Program-made: the position numbers and the translations under genes
Part shown: positions 18,477 through 26,829 of the stretch, piece after piece
How positions within the stretch are numbered: position 1 is the stretch's first letter
Layout: each line of letters begins with the position of its first letter
NCBI GenBank assembly: GCA_011390885.1
Contig: JAABRO010000062.1
Span: forward strand, 62,001-126,000
DNA length: 64,000 bases
Source of the DNA: Gemmatimonas sp.
GTDB lineage: Bacteria; Gemmatimonadota; Gemmatimonadetes; Gemmatimonadales; Gemmatimonadaceae
Direction of reading: 5' to 3'
The notes under the pieces: generated by a model
What the model saw: the letters and a program-made list of their open reading frames with translations, nothing else
What the model was told of the DNA's origin: nothing
Database searches by the model: none

Positions 18477-18497
18477 CGAAAGTTGGTGCCGATGGCC
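18471..18497 (+). other. attC half-site at the distal end of the array
   Basis: GCATGACGAAAGTTGGTGCCGATGGCC follows the dead higA stop and resembles the R''-L'' half of the other sites (GCATAACGACGCTTGCTG...). No L'/R' partner is found before the lipoprotein gene at 18550, so the array seems truncated here. Confidence 0.5.
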
Positions 18498-18549
18498 GGG
18501 CTGTCGAACGCGACCGCACCGCGGCTTCCAGCCGCCCTCGTCGCGCCCC

Positions 18550-19005
18550 TCACGGCACCGCGAGTCCCCGGTAGTCGAGGCGCCCTTCCCCCGGGCGCTG
18601 GATCCAGCCGGTGAACCCGCGCCCGCCGGTGCCGCCCGGCTGGTCGCGGAAGAAGAAGTCGGAGGTGAGGGTACTGTGAAACGTGACCTCGCCGTTGGTC
18701 GTGTTGCCATCGGCGATCTGCCAGCGCAGCACCGCCGCCACCGAGTCGTACGTGAGCGCGCGCAACTCGGTGCCGGCGACCGTCACCACGCCGGTCGGCG
18801 CCACGGCCAGTCGAAAGGTCCCGCCGTTCCCCCAGGTACCGTTGGCGGCGCCGAAGCGCGCCTCACCAGTGTACGTGCCGATCCACCGCGAAACCGCGGG
18901 GGCCGCCGGTTCGACCGGACCGGCATCGTCGTCGCCGCAAGCGCCGACGCAGAGGGCAAGCAGGAAGAGCCAGGGGAGCCGGGAGCGGAAACGATGAGCG
19001 GACAT
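18550..19005 (-). CDS. Lipoprotein of unknown function
   Basis: 151 aa from the ATG at 19005, with GAGG five bases upstream; an in-frame GTG six bases earlier is less likely. The signal sequence ends in a lipobox LCVGAC at about residues 19-24, so the mature protein should be lipid-anchored. The remainder is a beta-rich domain (WIGTYTGEARFG, GTFRLAVAPTGVVTV, LTSDFFFRDQPGG) resembling small exported lipocalin-like domains, but I cannot assign a family. It follows the sigma/kinase pair on the same strand with a 141-bp gap. Confidence 0.8.
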   Translation of the reverse strand: MSAHRFRSRLPWLFLLALCVGACGDDDAGPVEPAAPAVSRWIGTYTGEARFGAANGTWGNGGTFRLAVAPTGVVTVAGTELRALTYDSVAAVLRWQIADGNTTNGEVTFHSTLTSDFFFRDQPGGTGGRGFTGWIQRPGEGRLDYRGLAVP

Positions 19006-19146
19006 GGACACCTCGGAATGGGAGGAAACAGGGTCTTCCTCCTCTGAGGCGTGATCCGTCGACGAAACACATCATGGGGCCGGCACATCGCGGCGACCAG
19101 CCCCGCACCCCCTCGCGCACGCACGCCATGAACGCCCGTCCCGCGC

Positions 19147-21906
19147 TCAGGACGCACCAGCGACCGAGTCCGCCGCGGCGGCGTCACCGGTCGACCGCAA
19201 CGCCTGCACGAAGCGCGCGCGCGCCCCGCCCAAGCCCTTCGCATCACCCGCGAACCGCGCCTCGACGGCCGTCCAGTAGGTGCGATACAGGCGCACGACC
19301 TCCGCCGGGTCCTCGCGATCGAGCGCGAGTGCCACGAGCGCCTCCACCGGGTGCCCCACCCGGTAGTGCGCCGGCCCGTGAATTCGCTCGAGCCGCTCAA
19401 GTGCCGTGGTGTAGAGCGCGGCCGCGTCGCGCACCCGTCCCTGACCGCGGGCCGATTCGCCCAGCACGAACTGCGTCATCGGCGCCGTGTGTGCGTCCGC
19501 CCCGCCGGATTCCTCGGCAATGCGCAGCGCCTCGCGCAGGATCGGCTCGGCCTCGGCGTGCCGCCGGAGGCTGTTGAGTGCCAACCCCAGGTTGAAGCGC
19601 GGATAGTACGCACTGCGGTGCAGCGGCGGCAGCACCGCGTCGTACACCGCGATCGCCTCGCGATACCACGGCACGGCCTCGGACCAGGCGCCAGCGTAGT
19701 TGTGGGCGTTGCCGATCGTCATCAGCGTGTTGGCGACCGGCCCGCTCTGCGGACCGAAGCGGGCCCGACGGATCGCCAGCGCGCGTTCCAGCAGGGCGAG
19801 CGAGCTGTCCCGTTCGCCGAGCGCCTGCACTGCGGTCGCGAGGTTGTGCAGCGCCGCGGCGGTCTCCGCGTGATCGGGGCCGAAGACGCGCTCGGCGAGG
19901 GTCAGTGCCTCCGTGTAATACACGCGCGCGCTGTCGTGGCGGTCGAGTTGCGCCCACGCCACCGCGAGCATGTTCGCGGTCTGTCCGCGCTGCGGATCGT
20001 CGGGCGGCAGCACGCGCCCTTGCGCGGCATGCACGTCGGCGAGCTGCTCGATGGCGGCCGGCACGCGCCCCTGGCGCATCGCGACCATGGCGAGCGAATA
20101 GCGCGTGGTGAGCACATCCCGGTGCTCGTCGCCGAGCGCCGCCCGCTGCAGCGCGAGTGCCCGCTCGTATGTGCGCCCCGCACTGTCGAGCGCGGATTGC
20201 AGCTGGAACGCGGCGACCGACATCAGCGCGCCGGCGAGCGGCACCGGATCGCCCGCCGCCTCCCGCAGAGCGACCGCCCGATCCGCGAAGGCGCGCCCCT
20301 CGTCGAATCGTCCCTCAGCGCCCGTGCGCTCCACCTGCAGCCGCGCGAGGCGTTCCAGCACCGACGCCGCGGTCACCGTTCCCGTCCCGCCCTCGGAATC
20401 GGCGAGCGCCAGCGCCTCGCGCAGCACCGTGTCGGCCACGGCGAACAGGGAGAGATTGGCGTAGGTGGCCCCCATCGTGAGCAGCAGGCGCGCCCGCACC
20501 GCGGGCTGCTCCACCAGCTCGGTGGCCATCCGGGTCCGCGCCACATCGAGTGCCTCGCGCACCGTGAGTGTCGCGCCCCTCGCCGCCGTCGGGTCGGCGC
20601 TGCGGAACATCGTCGTGAGGAACGCCGCCGTCTGCTCCGCCGTCGCCCGTTCGCGCTCCGCGACGTCGCGCGCCCGCGCCAGCGACCACGTGTAGTACGC
20701 GGTCACGCCGGCCAGCAGCACCACGCCCGCCGTCGTGGCGAGGGCGGCGGCGCGATGACGCGCGAGGAACTTGCGCAGCACGTAGCCGGCCGTGGACGGT
20801 CGGGCCAGCACGGGTCGCCCCTCGAGATGGCGCCGCACGTCGTCGGCCAATCGGTCGACGCTTGCGTAGCGCTCGGCCGGGTCCTTGCGCAGGGCCGTGC
20901 GCACGATGGTGTCGAGATCGCCCGCGAGCAGGTGCGGTGGCACGCGCGCGCCCGGCGGTGCCTCCGCCGCTCGTCCGGCCTGCGACAGCGGTGGCGGCTC
21001 CGTCTCGAGGATGCGGCGCTGCGACGAGGCCGCGTCGTCGTCCGCGTCGCGGAAGGGCTGGTGTCCCGTGAGCAGCTCGTACAGCACGACCCCGAGCGAG
21101 AAGACGTCGGTCGCCACCGTGATGCGCTCGCCGCGCACCTGTTCCGGACTCGCGTACGCGGGCGTCATCGGCCGCGAGTCGGCCGTCTCGTCCGCGCCGG
21201 TCGCGTGCAGCAGCTTCGCGATGCCGAAGTCCACGAGCTTCGGCACGCCCTCCGGTGTCACCAGAATGTTGGACGGCTTGAGGTCGCGGTGCACCACGAG
21301 CGCGCGATGTGCGTACGCCACCGCGTCGCACACCGACAGGAAGAGCCGCAGCCGGGCCGCAAGGTCGAGCGACCGCGTGGCGGCCCACGCCGTGATCGTG
21401 GTCCCCGGCACGTACTCCATGGCCAGGTACGGCGTGCCGTCCGGCGCCGCCCCCCCGTCCACGAGGCGCGCGATATGCGGATGCGAGAGGCCGGCCAGGA
21501 TCTGCCGCTCGGTCACGAACCGTCGCATCAGCTCCTCGCTGACGAGCGCGCCGCGCAGCTGCTTGATCGCCACCTGCGCGTCGTAGGCCCCGTCCGCCCG
21601 CTCGGCCAGCCACACCACCCCCATGCCACCGCGCCCGATCTCGCGCACCAGTCGCCAGGGCCCGATTCGCCGGCCGGACGCCCCGTCCGTCTCTGCGAGT
21701 GCCACCTGCCGGGCCGCCGCCTGCACGGCGTCGTGGATGACCGGCGCGGCGGCGAGCTGCGCGTCCGCCGCGACCAGGCGAGCCACCTCCGCGCGCACTG
21801 CCGAATCGTCACAGTGGGCGGCCAGCCACGCCGCGCGGTCCGACTCCGGCAGCGCCACGACCTCGTGAAACAGTGCCTCGATCGCCTGCCAGCGCGCATC
21901 GCTCAT
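19147..21906 (-). CDS. Transmembrane Ser/Thr protein kinase with periplasmic TPR domain
   Basis: 919 aa. A short N-terminal helical segment is followed by a Hanks-type kinase (about 84-360): glycine loop REIGRGGMGVV, Lys115 in VAIKQL, HRDLKPSN at 206-213, DFG at 226-228 and APE-like ASPEQ. One membrane helix lies at about 387-406. The rest (about 420-900) is tetratricopeptide-like repeats, e.g. AETAAALHNLATAVQALGER. The kinase is predicted to be intact and cytoplasmic, with the repeats outside. It starts 4 nt after the ECF sigma factor gene, so the two are translated from one message; the kinase probably regulates the sigma factor or shares its signal. Confidence 0.93.
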   Translation of the reverse strand: MSDARWQAIEALFHEVVALPESDRAAWLAAHCDDSAVRAEVARLVAADAQLAAAPVIHDAVQAAARQVALAETDGASGRRIGPWRLVREIGRGGMGVVWLAERADGAYDAQVAIKQLRGALVSEELMRRFVTERQILAGLSHPHIARLVDGGAAPDGTPYLAMEYVPGTTITAWAATRSLDLAARLRLFLSVCDAVAYAHRALVVHRDLKPSNILVTPEGVPKLVDFGIAKLLHATGADETADSRPMTPAYASPEQVRGERITVATDVFSLGVVLYELLTGHQPFRDADDDAASSQRRILETEPPPLSQAGRAAEAPPGARVPPHLLAGDLDTIVRTALRKDPAERYASVDRLADDVRRHLEGRPVLARPSTAGYVLRKFLARHRAAALATTAGVVLLAGVTAYYTWSLARARDVAERERATAEQTAAFLTTMFRSADPTAARGATLTVREALDVARTRMATELVEQPAVRARLLLTMGATYANLSLFAVADTVLREALALADSEGGTGTVTAASVLERLARLQVERTGAEGRFDEGRAFADRAVALREAAGDPVPLAGALMSVAAFQLQSALDSAGRTYERALALQRAALGDEHRDVLTTRYSLAMVAMRQGRVPAAIEQLADVHAAQGRVLPPDDPQRGQTANMLAVAWAQLDRHDSARVYYTEALTLAERVFGPDHAETAAALHNLATAVQALGERDSSLALLERALAIRRARFGPQSGPVANTLMTIGNAHNYAGAWSEAVPWYREAIAVYDAVLPPLHRSAYYPRFNLGLALNSLRRHAEAEPILREALRIAEESGGADAHTAPMTQFVLGESARGQGRVRDAAALYTTALERLERIHGPAHYRVGHPVEALVALALDREDPAEVVRLYRTYWTAVEARFAGDAKGLGGARARFVQALRSTGDAAAADSVAGAS

Positions 21907-21910
21907 CGGA

Positions 21911-22474
21911 TCACTCGGCCGAGAGTTCGGCCGCCAGCCACGAGGTCGCGAAGCGCAGGTCGCGATGCACCGTCGCGATCGAGACGTCGAGCACCTCGGC
22001 GATCTCCTCCAGCGTCAGCCCGGCGAAGTGGCGCAGCTCGACCATGCGCGCCTTGCGCTCGTCGCGTTCAGCGAGTCTCGCCAGTGCGACATCGACGGCC
22101 AGCACGTCGATCGGATCGGCCTGTGGCGCCGCGAGCGACGGCATGGTCACCTGCACCGCCCCGCCGCCCCGACGATCGGCGTGGCGGCGACGTGCCTCGT
22201 CCACGAGAATGCGTCGCATGGTGCGCGCGGCCACGGCGAGCACGTGCGTTCGCCCCGCCCACGCTAGGTCGGCGCCGGCGAGACGCAGGTATGCCTCGTG
22301 CGCGAGCGCCGTGGGCTGCAGCGTGATCGCCGCGTGCTCACCACGCAGCTGTCGCTCCGCGATCTCGCGCAACTCGGCGTAGACGAGCGGGAGCAGCTGC
22401 TCGAGGCGCTCGCCGTCGCCGTCCGGCCCCGGCTTGGGCTGACGGCTCACGTCGTCGTCGAACTGCGGCGGCAT
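21911..22474 (-). CDS. ECF-type RNA polymerase sigma factor
   Basis: 187 aa from the ATG at 22474. Region 2 includes YLRLAGADLAWAGRTHVLAVAARTMRRILVDEARRR (contiguous at about residues 63-98); region 4 includes the helix-turn-helix GLTLEEIAEVLDVSIATVHR near residues 148-168. The HVLAVAARTMRRILVDEARRR-type segment is typical of the ECF sigma group that is encoded beside TPR-kinases. No anti-sigma gene is present; instead a transmembrane kinase gene follows by 4 nt, suggesting control by phosphorylation. Target promoters are unknown. Confidence 0.93.
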   Translation of the reverse strand: MPPQFDDDVSRQPKPGPDGDGERLEQLLPLVYAELREIAERQLRGEHAAITLQPTALAHEAYLRLAGADLAWAGRTHVLAVAARTMRRILVDEARRRHADRRGGGAVQVTMPSLAAPQADPIDVLAVDVALARLAERDERKARMVELRHFAGLTLEEIAEVLDVSIATVHRDLRFATSWLAAELSAE

Positions 22475-22966
22475 GGACGGCCCTCGATCGGATGGGCGGC
22501 GCAACGGCATGATTCGGACCGCGCGCTCACGGGCATGGCGCGCGCCGTCCCGGACGGCCGCACCGCAACGGCGAATATGCGGCCGGGCGCCGGGGTCGGC
22601 CAACGGCCGCGGGTGGAGGATCGTGGGCGGTCGGTCCGTGAACGGCAGTGGCATGGGCGCCTCCGATGCAAGTGCGGCGGCACCCACCGTGGTGCCGCCT
22701 TACAAGGCGAAGCGCACTTTTCGGGCGATTCTTTCGCCGCCGATGGCCGGCGCATGCGCCAGCGCGGCGATGAAGGGGCCCGTCCGTCAGCTTCTCCGAA
22801 GGCCTCTCGCTCTCCGTCGGCGGCGAGGACCCGAGCAAGGTCAAGGCCGTGATGGACGCCCTGAAGACGATGGTGCAGGGCTGGCCGGCGACTCCGGACG
22901 AGGTGCATATCTACGGCAGCGATGTGGACCCACTCGTCGATCGAGCCCTTGCCGCTGGAGCCCACG
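22475..22966. other. 492-bp divergent intergenic region with a hairpin and a possible gene remnant
   Basis: No intact gene is supported. It must hold the promoters of the ECF sigma factor (leftward) and the START-domain gene (rightward). Bases 22774-22966 keep a codon-like open frame reading SFSEGLSLSVGGEDPSKVKA and then MDALKTMVQGWPATPDEVHI, which looks like real protein but has a stop upstream and no start; it may be the end of a lost gene. Confidence 0.45.
22676..22699. terminator. Perfect 9-bp GC hairpin
   Basis: GGCGGCACC (22676-22684) pairs with GGTGCCGCC (22691-22699) around a 6-nt loop. No T run follows on either strand. It sits between the sigma factor and the possible remnant, so it may be a leftover terminator. 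Confidence 0.3.
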
Positions 22967-24727
22967 ATGACCGCCCTCGACCTGGTCCTGCCCACCCCGC
23001 GCAAGCTCGAACTCTCCGCGGTGGAGCTGGCGCTGAACGAGGCCGACGCCTGGGCGCTCGTCCGCCACGGGGATCTCGCACGCTCGCAGCTGGTGAAGGC
23101 GCTCTTCGCGATCCGTACGCTGCCGTCACGCCTCACCGGCACGGTGGACGACGTGCAGCTGCGCATCGACGCACTCGCCTCCTCGCCCGAGCACCCCGGT
23201 TTCCAGATCCTCGTCGATGATCCGCGCGAGGTGGTGGTCGGCGCGATCGGGCAGGTGTGGCAGTTCGACATTCCGTTCGTGCATGTCCCCGACGCCGCCG
23301 CCTACGCCGCCTTCCACGAGGCGGGTTGGGTGAAGGTGGCGTGGGCCCTGCGCGTGTCGCCATGGGGCACCAGCGGCAGTCGCGTCGAGCTGGAGGTGCG
23401 CGTCGACGCGACCGACGACGCCTCGTGGGAGCGCTTCCGTCGCTATTGGCTCGTCGTCGGTCCGGGGTCGCACCTGATCCGCCGCACCGTGCTCGGCGCC
23501 CTCGTGCGTGAGCACGGGACGCCCGAGGATCGCGAGGACGGGCGACCCCTGCCCGGCGACGCCCTGCTGCCGGACGCGAGCGGACGGGTCTCGCACGGCA
23601 TCACCATCGCCGCGTCGCCGGAGCGCATCTGGCCGTGGCTCGTGCAGATGGGGGGCGGGCGCGCCGGGTTCTACTCCCTCGATGCCCTCGACAACGCCGG
23701 CGTGCCCAGCGCGCGCGAGATCCACCCCGAACTGCAGCATCTGGCCGTGGGACAGGTCATCCCGGCAACGCCGGACGGCACCGACGGCTTCGAGGTCCTG
23801 GCGATCGAGACCAACCGGGCGCTCGTGCTCGGCGGCCTGTTCGACCCCGAGGCGAAGCAACAGCTCCCCTTTGCGGGACCGAGGCCCGAGCGCTTCTGGC
23901 ACGTGACCTGGGCGTTCGCGCTGGAGCCCCTCGATGCTCACCACACGCGCCTCCACGTCCGGGCGCGCGCGGCGTTCTCGCCGCAGCTCACGCTCCACGC
24001 GGCCTGGATGATGCCGGCCCACCAGCTCATGGAGACCACGCAACTCCACAACCTGAAGCGGCGTGCCGAGGGGCGCGCACGGGACGGGTGGCGCGACATC
24101 GCCGAAGGGATCGGCGGCGCGGCCGTCGCGACCGCGGCCCTGTTGACGCCCTTCCTGCGGGCCGGGCAGCGGCGCTGGGGCGTGGACGACGCGATCGCGG
24201 CGCGCCCATATCCGGGCGACGAGCGGGTGTCCGCGCCGAGCTCCTCGTGGACCCACGGCATCGAGATCGACGCGCCCGCCGAGGCGGTGTGGCCGTGGAT
24301 CGCGCAGATCGGCGCCGACAGGGGCGGCTTCTACAGCTACCAGTGGCTCGAGAACCTGGTGGGGTGCGACGTGCGCAACGCCGAGCGCGTGCATCCGGAG
24401 TGGGAAGTGCAGGTCGGCGACGGTCTCCGGCTCCACCCGGAGATGCCGGCGATTCCCGTGGTCGAGGTCGAGCGCGGTCGGCACTGGCTCGCCCACGGCG
24501 CTCCCGACCCGGCCGCGCAGGCCGAGGGGAAGCCGTGGGTCGACACCACGTGGCTCTTCTTCCTGGAGCCGCTTGGACCGGGGCGCTGCCGCTTCATCAG
24601 CCGATACCGCACGGCGACCTCCGAGGATCTCGCGACCCGGATCACCTACGGCGTGGCCATCGAGTCGATCGGCTTCGCGATGGACCGGCGGATGCTTCTC
24701 GGCGTGAAGGAGCGAGCCGAGCGCTGA
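22967..24727 (+). CDS. Protein with tandem START/SRPBCC-type domains
   Basis: 586 aa from the ATG at 22967 (GGAG nine bases upstream); an in-frame ATG at 22922 would add 15 residues. Three modules are visible. The N-terminal part (about 1-190) includes FRRYWLVVGPGSHLIRRT. Two mutually similar SRPBCC modules follow: ITIAASPERIWPWLVQMGGG near 210 and IEIDAPAEAVWPWIAQIGAD near 440. Both are followed by GFYS and a DN/EN segment, and later by a WAFALEP / WLFFLEP strand. SRPBCC domains bind hydrophobic ligands. A weakly hydrophobic stretch (IGGAAVATAALLTPFLRAG) lies between the two. No signal peptide is seen, and the ligand is unknown. The internal repeat suggests domain duplication. Confidence 0.82.
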   Translation: MTALDLVLPTPRKLELSAVELALNEADAWALVRHGDLARSQLVKALFAIRTLPSRLTGTVDDVQLRIDALASSPEHPGFQILVDDPREVVVGAIGQVWQFDIPFVHVPDAAAYAAFHEAGWVKVAWALRVSPWGTSGSRVELEVRVDATDDASWERFRRYWLVVGPGSHLIRRTVLGALVREHGTPEDREDGRPLPGDALLPDASGRVSHGITIAASPERIWPWLVQMGGGRAGFYSLDALDNAGVPSAREIHPELQHLAVGQVIPATPDGTDGFEVLAIETNRALVLGGLFDPEAKQQLPFAGPRPERFWHVTWAFALEPLDAHHTRLHVRARAAFSPQLTLHAAWMMPAHQLMETTQLHNLKRRAEGRARDGWRDIAEGIGGAAVATAALLTPFLRAGQRRWGVDDAIAARPYPGDERVSAPSSSWTHGIEIDAPAEAVWPWIAQIGADRGGFYSYQWLENLVGCDVRNAERVHPEWEVQVGDGLRLHPEMPAIPVVEVERGRHWLAHGAPDPAAQAEGKPWVDTTWLFFLEPLGPGRCRFISRYRTATSEDLATRITYGVAIESIGFAMDRRMLLGVKERAER

Positions 24728-24825
24728 CGCGCACCCGCCGTCCGCGTCGGACGACTTGACGGTTCGGAAATGCCGCTGCCTACTTCACCGCAACGTTCGA
24801 ACGGCACGCCCGCGGGAGGAACATC

Positions 24826-25065
24826 ATGGCACTCGGACTTCTCACGCTGGTCGTCGGCCTCGTCATCTTTCCGCCGATCATCCGGCGCGTGGTGCGCGAC
24901 CGCGATCACGATCCCGGATCCTTCGCCCTCGGCTGGGGAGTCTCGCTGCTCTGGTTCACCGGGTCGGTCGCACGGTTTGCCGCGCTGCGCATCAGCGTCG
25001 TGTGTCTGGTGCTCGCCGCGGTGGGCATGATCGTCCTCACGACCCGACTCCGCAGCGGCACGTAA
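24826..25065 (+). CDS. Small two-helix membrane protein
   Basis: 79 aa with a strong GGGAGG seven bases before the ATG at 24826. Hydrophobic segments: residues 2-20 (ALGLLTLVVGLVIFPPII) and about 55-72 (ISVVCLVLAAVGMIVLTT), with a weaker one around 35-50. No family recognised. It follows the START-domain gene by 98 nt on the same strand and may be co-transcribed. Confidence 0.7.
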   Translation: MALGLLTLVVGLVIFPPIIRRVVRDRDHDPGSFALGWGVSLLWFTGSVARFAALRISVVCLVLAAVGMIVLTTRLRSGT

Positions 25066-25295
25066 GCCAGCCTCGCGCACACCGACGGGCACGAGCCCGA
25101 CGTGCGTGGCGGATCGCCGTCACCGCCCGACGGCGTCGATTCGAGCGAGAACGCGCGCCACCGGTCGGCGGTCGACTGGCGTGGCGTATCGCAATCGCGC
25201 CCCCGGGCACATCTTGGGCCGAGCACCTCCGTCGCCTGACGCGGCCGCCACGGTCGCCAGGCCTGCTCCCTCGTCCAGCATCCGCCGAGTCGCTC

Positions 25296-26708
25296 ATGGC
25301 CCCGTTCCGCACCTCGGTCGCCGTCGGTACCGCCCTGCTGTGCCTCGCCACCCTGCAGCCATGCGCGCCGCTGCACGCGCAGCCCGCCGACCAGTGGCGC
25401 GGGTTTCCCGCCAGTCCCCCGCCCCTCCCCACGCTGCGGCCCGGGGAGATCCAGCTGCGCTACCTGGGCAACGCCGGTTGGGAGATCACCGACGGGCGCA
25501 CCGTGGTGCTCGTGGACCCGTTCCTCACGCAGTTCGCGCGGTGGGCGGAGAACGGCCCGGATGCAACACCCGACTACGGCGACCTGTACCCGGCCGACAC
25601 GGCGCGCATCAACCAGTACATCGGCCGCGCCGACTACATCGTGATCACCCACGGACACTCGGATCACGCGCTCGATGCGGGGTACATCGCGCGACGCACC
25701 GGCGCCGTGGTGCTCGGCCACGAAACGGCCGCCAACCTGGCGCGCGCGTACGGGGTGCCCGACAGCTCGCTCATCACGGTGCTCGGCGGGGAGGACTACG
25801 CCTTCGACGACGGCATTTCCATTCGCGTGGTGCCGAACATCCACAGTGCGCTCGACGACAAGCGGTACTTCAACAATGGACGCGGCATTGCCGGCACCGC
25901 GCCGCGCGGTCTCAAGGCACCGCTCCGCCGCGTGGACTATCAGGAGGGCGGCAACCTGGCCTACATCATCCGCATTGGCGGGCACGAGGTGCTGGCCATG
26001 GGCTCCATGAACTACCTGGAGCGCGAGATGGAAGGGCTGCGTCCGGACGTGGCGCTCATCGGTGCCAACAGCCAGCGGCTGGAGATCTTCGACTACACCG
26101 GCCGCCTCCTGCGCGCGATGGGATATCCCCCGGTGGTGATCCCCACGCACGCCGACGGCTACGGCAATCCGCGCCCCAATGCCGCGGCACTGTCCGACCG
26201 CGACCGCTTCCGCGCCGAGGTGGCGGCCGTCTCACCGAACAGCCGCTTCATCCAGCCCACCTGGTTCGAGCCCATCGTGCTGCCCGCGCGCGCCACGCTG
26301 GTCGCCGGCGGTGCTGCGGGAGGCGAACGACGCCAGATCAACCCGCCGGGCATCTCGCCGCTCGTGCCCGCGTACTCCGTGGGCATGGCCACCGGCAACG
26401 ATGTGTTCGTCTCGGGGATGACGGGCTTCAAGCCGGGCACGCAGGACATCGTCGAAGGGGGCATCGCGGCGCAGACGCGGCAGACGCTCGAGAACATCCG
26501 CACCACGCTCGAGGCCGCCGGCGCCACCATGGCCGACGTGGTCGAGTGCACCGTGTTCCTGCGCGACATGGCCGACTACGCCGCGATGAACCGGGTGTAC
26601 CTGGAGTTCTTCCCCACCGACCCCCCGGCTCGCGCCACGCTCGCCGTGTCGGCGCTGCCGCGACCGGCGGCGCTGGTGGAGATCAAGTGCAGCGCGCGGC
26701 GGCGGTAG
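25296..26708 (+). CDS. Exported metallo-beta-lactamase-fold protein fused to a RidA domain
   Basis: 470 aa. A signal peptide (residues 1-29, ...PLHAQ) is followed by an UlaG-like metallo-beta-lactamase fold (about 50-335), with THGHSDH at 118-124, a further metal-type His183 in NIHSALDD and His285 in THADGYGNP. A linker leads to a complete RidA/YjgF domain (about 352-469): VFVSGMTGFKPGTQD, LEAAGATMADVVECTVFLRD and PPARATL, which keeps the Arg (446) that binds the substrate carboxylate. One uninterrupted frame covers both. A hydrolase paired with an imine/enamine deaminase in the periplasm is unusual. The chemistry is not known; a two-step amide or lactam/enamine breakdown is only a guess. Confidence 0.85.
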   Translation: MAPFRTSVAVGTALLCLATLQPCAPLHAQPADQWRGFPASPPPLPTLRPGEIQLRYLGNAGWEITDGRTVVLVDPFLTQFARWAENGPDATPDYGDLYPADTARINQYIGRADYIVITHGHSDHALDAGYIARRTGAVVLGHETAANLARAYGVPDSSLITVLGGEDYAFDDGISIRVVPNIHSALDDKRYFNNGRGIAGTAPRGLKAPLRRVDYQEGGNLAYIIRIGGHEVLAMGSMNYLEREMEGLRPDVALIGANSQRLEIFDYTGRLLRAMGYPPVVIPTHADGYGNPRPNAAALSDRDRFRAEVAAVSPNSRFIQPTWFEPIVLPARATLVAGGAAGGERRQINPPGISPLVPAYSVGMATGNDVFVSGMTGFKPGTQDIVEGGIAAQTRQTLENIRTTLEAAGATMADVVECTVFLRDMADYAAMNRVYLEFFPTDPPARATLAVSALPRPAALVEIKCSARRR

Positions 26709-26829
26709 CGCAGGCGGAAGCCCGCGTCACGTTTTCATGAAGGCGACATGATTCCCGGCGAGCTTGCCGTTCGCATCTGCCTCGAGGCGCCACCGGCCGA
26801 CGTCGCGTGGGCGCTGCGCGAATCCGCGC

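Larger units (their letters stand above)
14120..18497 (+). mobile_element. Integron-type gene cassette array without integrase (CALIN)
   Basis: Six attC-like sites alternate with single plus-strand genes: 14120-14169, 14870-14966, 15618-15754, 15986-16088, 16617-16756 and 18042-18142, plus a half site at 18471-18497. Four of them share an outer R''...R' inverted core, the inner L'' box GCTTGCTG and an L' arm with AGAAGC, with the same two extra unpaired bases in L'; 14120 and 15986 carry variants of these boxes. The longer ones have hairpin-forming centres of unrelated sequence, as expected for attC variable terminal structures. Predicted units are 14164-14960, 14961-15748, 15749-16082, 16083-16750, 16751-18136 and 18137 onward. 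No tyrosine recombinase of the IntI type is encoded in the window. The array lies between proBA and a lipoprotein gene and looks less GC-rich than its flanks by eye. Confidence 0.82.

Noticed and set aside
14120-18497. Explanation of the repeats as IS ends or MITEs
   Set aside because: No target-site duplications or transposase are seen, the central parts of the sites are unrelated to each other, and each site follows a separate gene. Box-by-box pairing with unequal arms fits attC and not insertion-sequence ends.
14000-18500. Integron integrase gene
   Set aside because: No frame in or beside the array shows a tyrosine-recombinase RHRY pattern; the flanking genes are proB and a lipoprotein.
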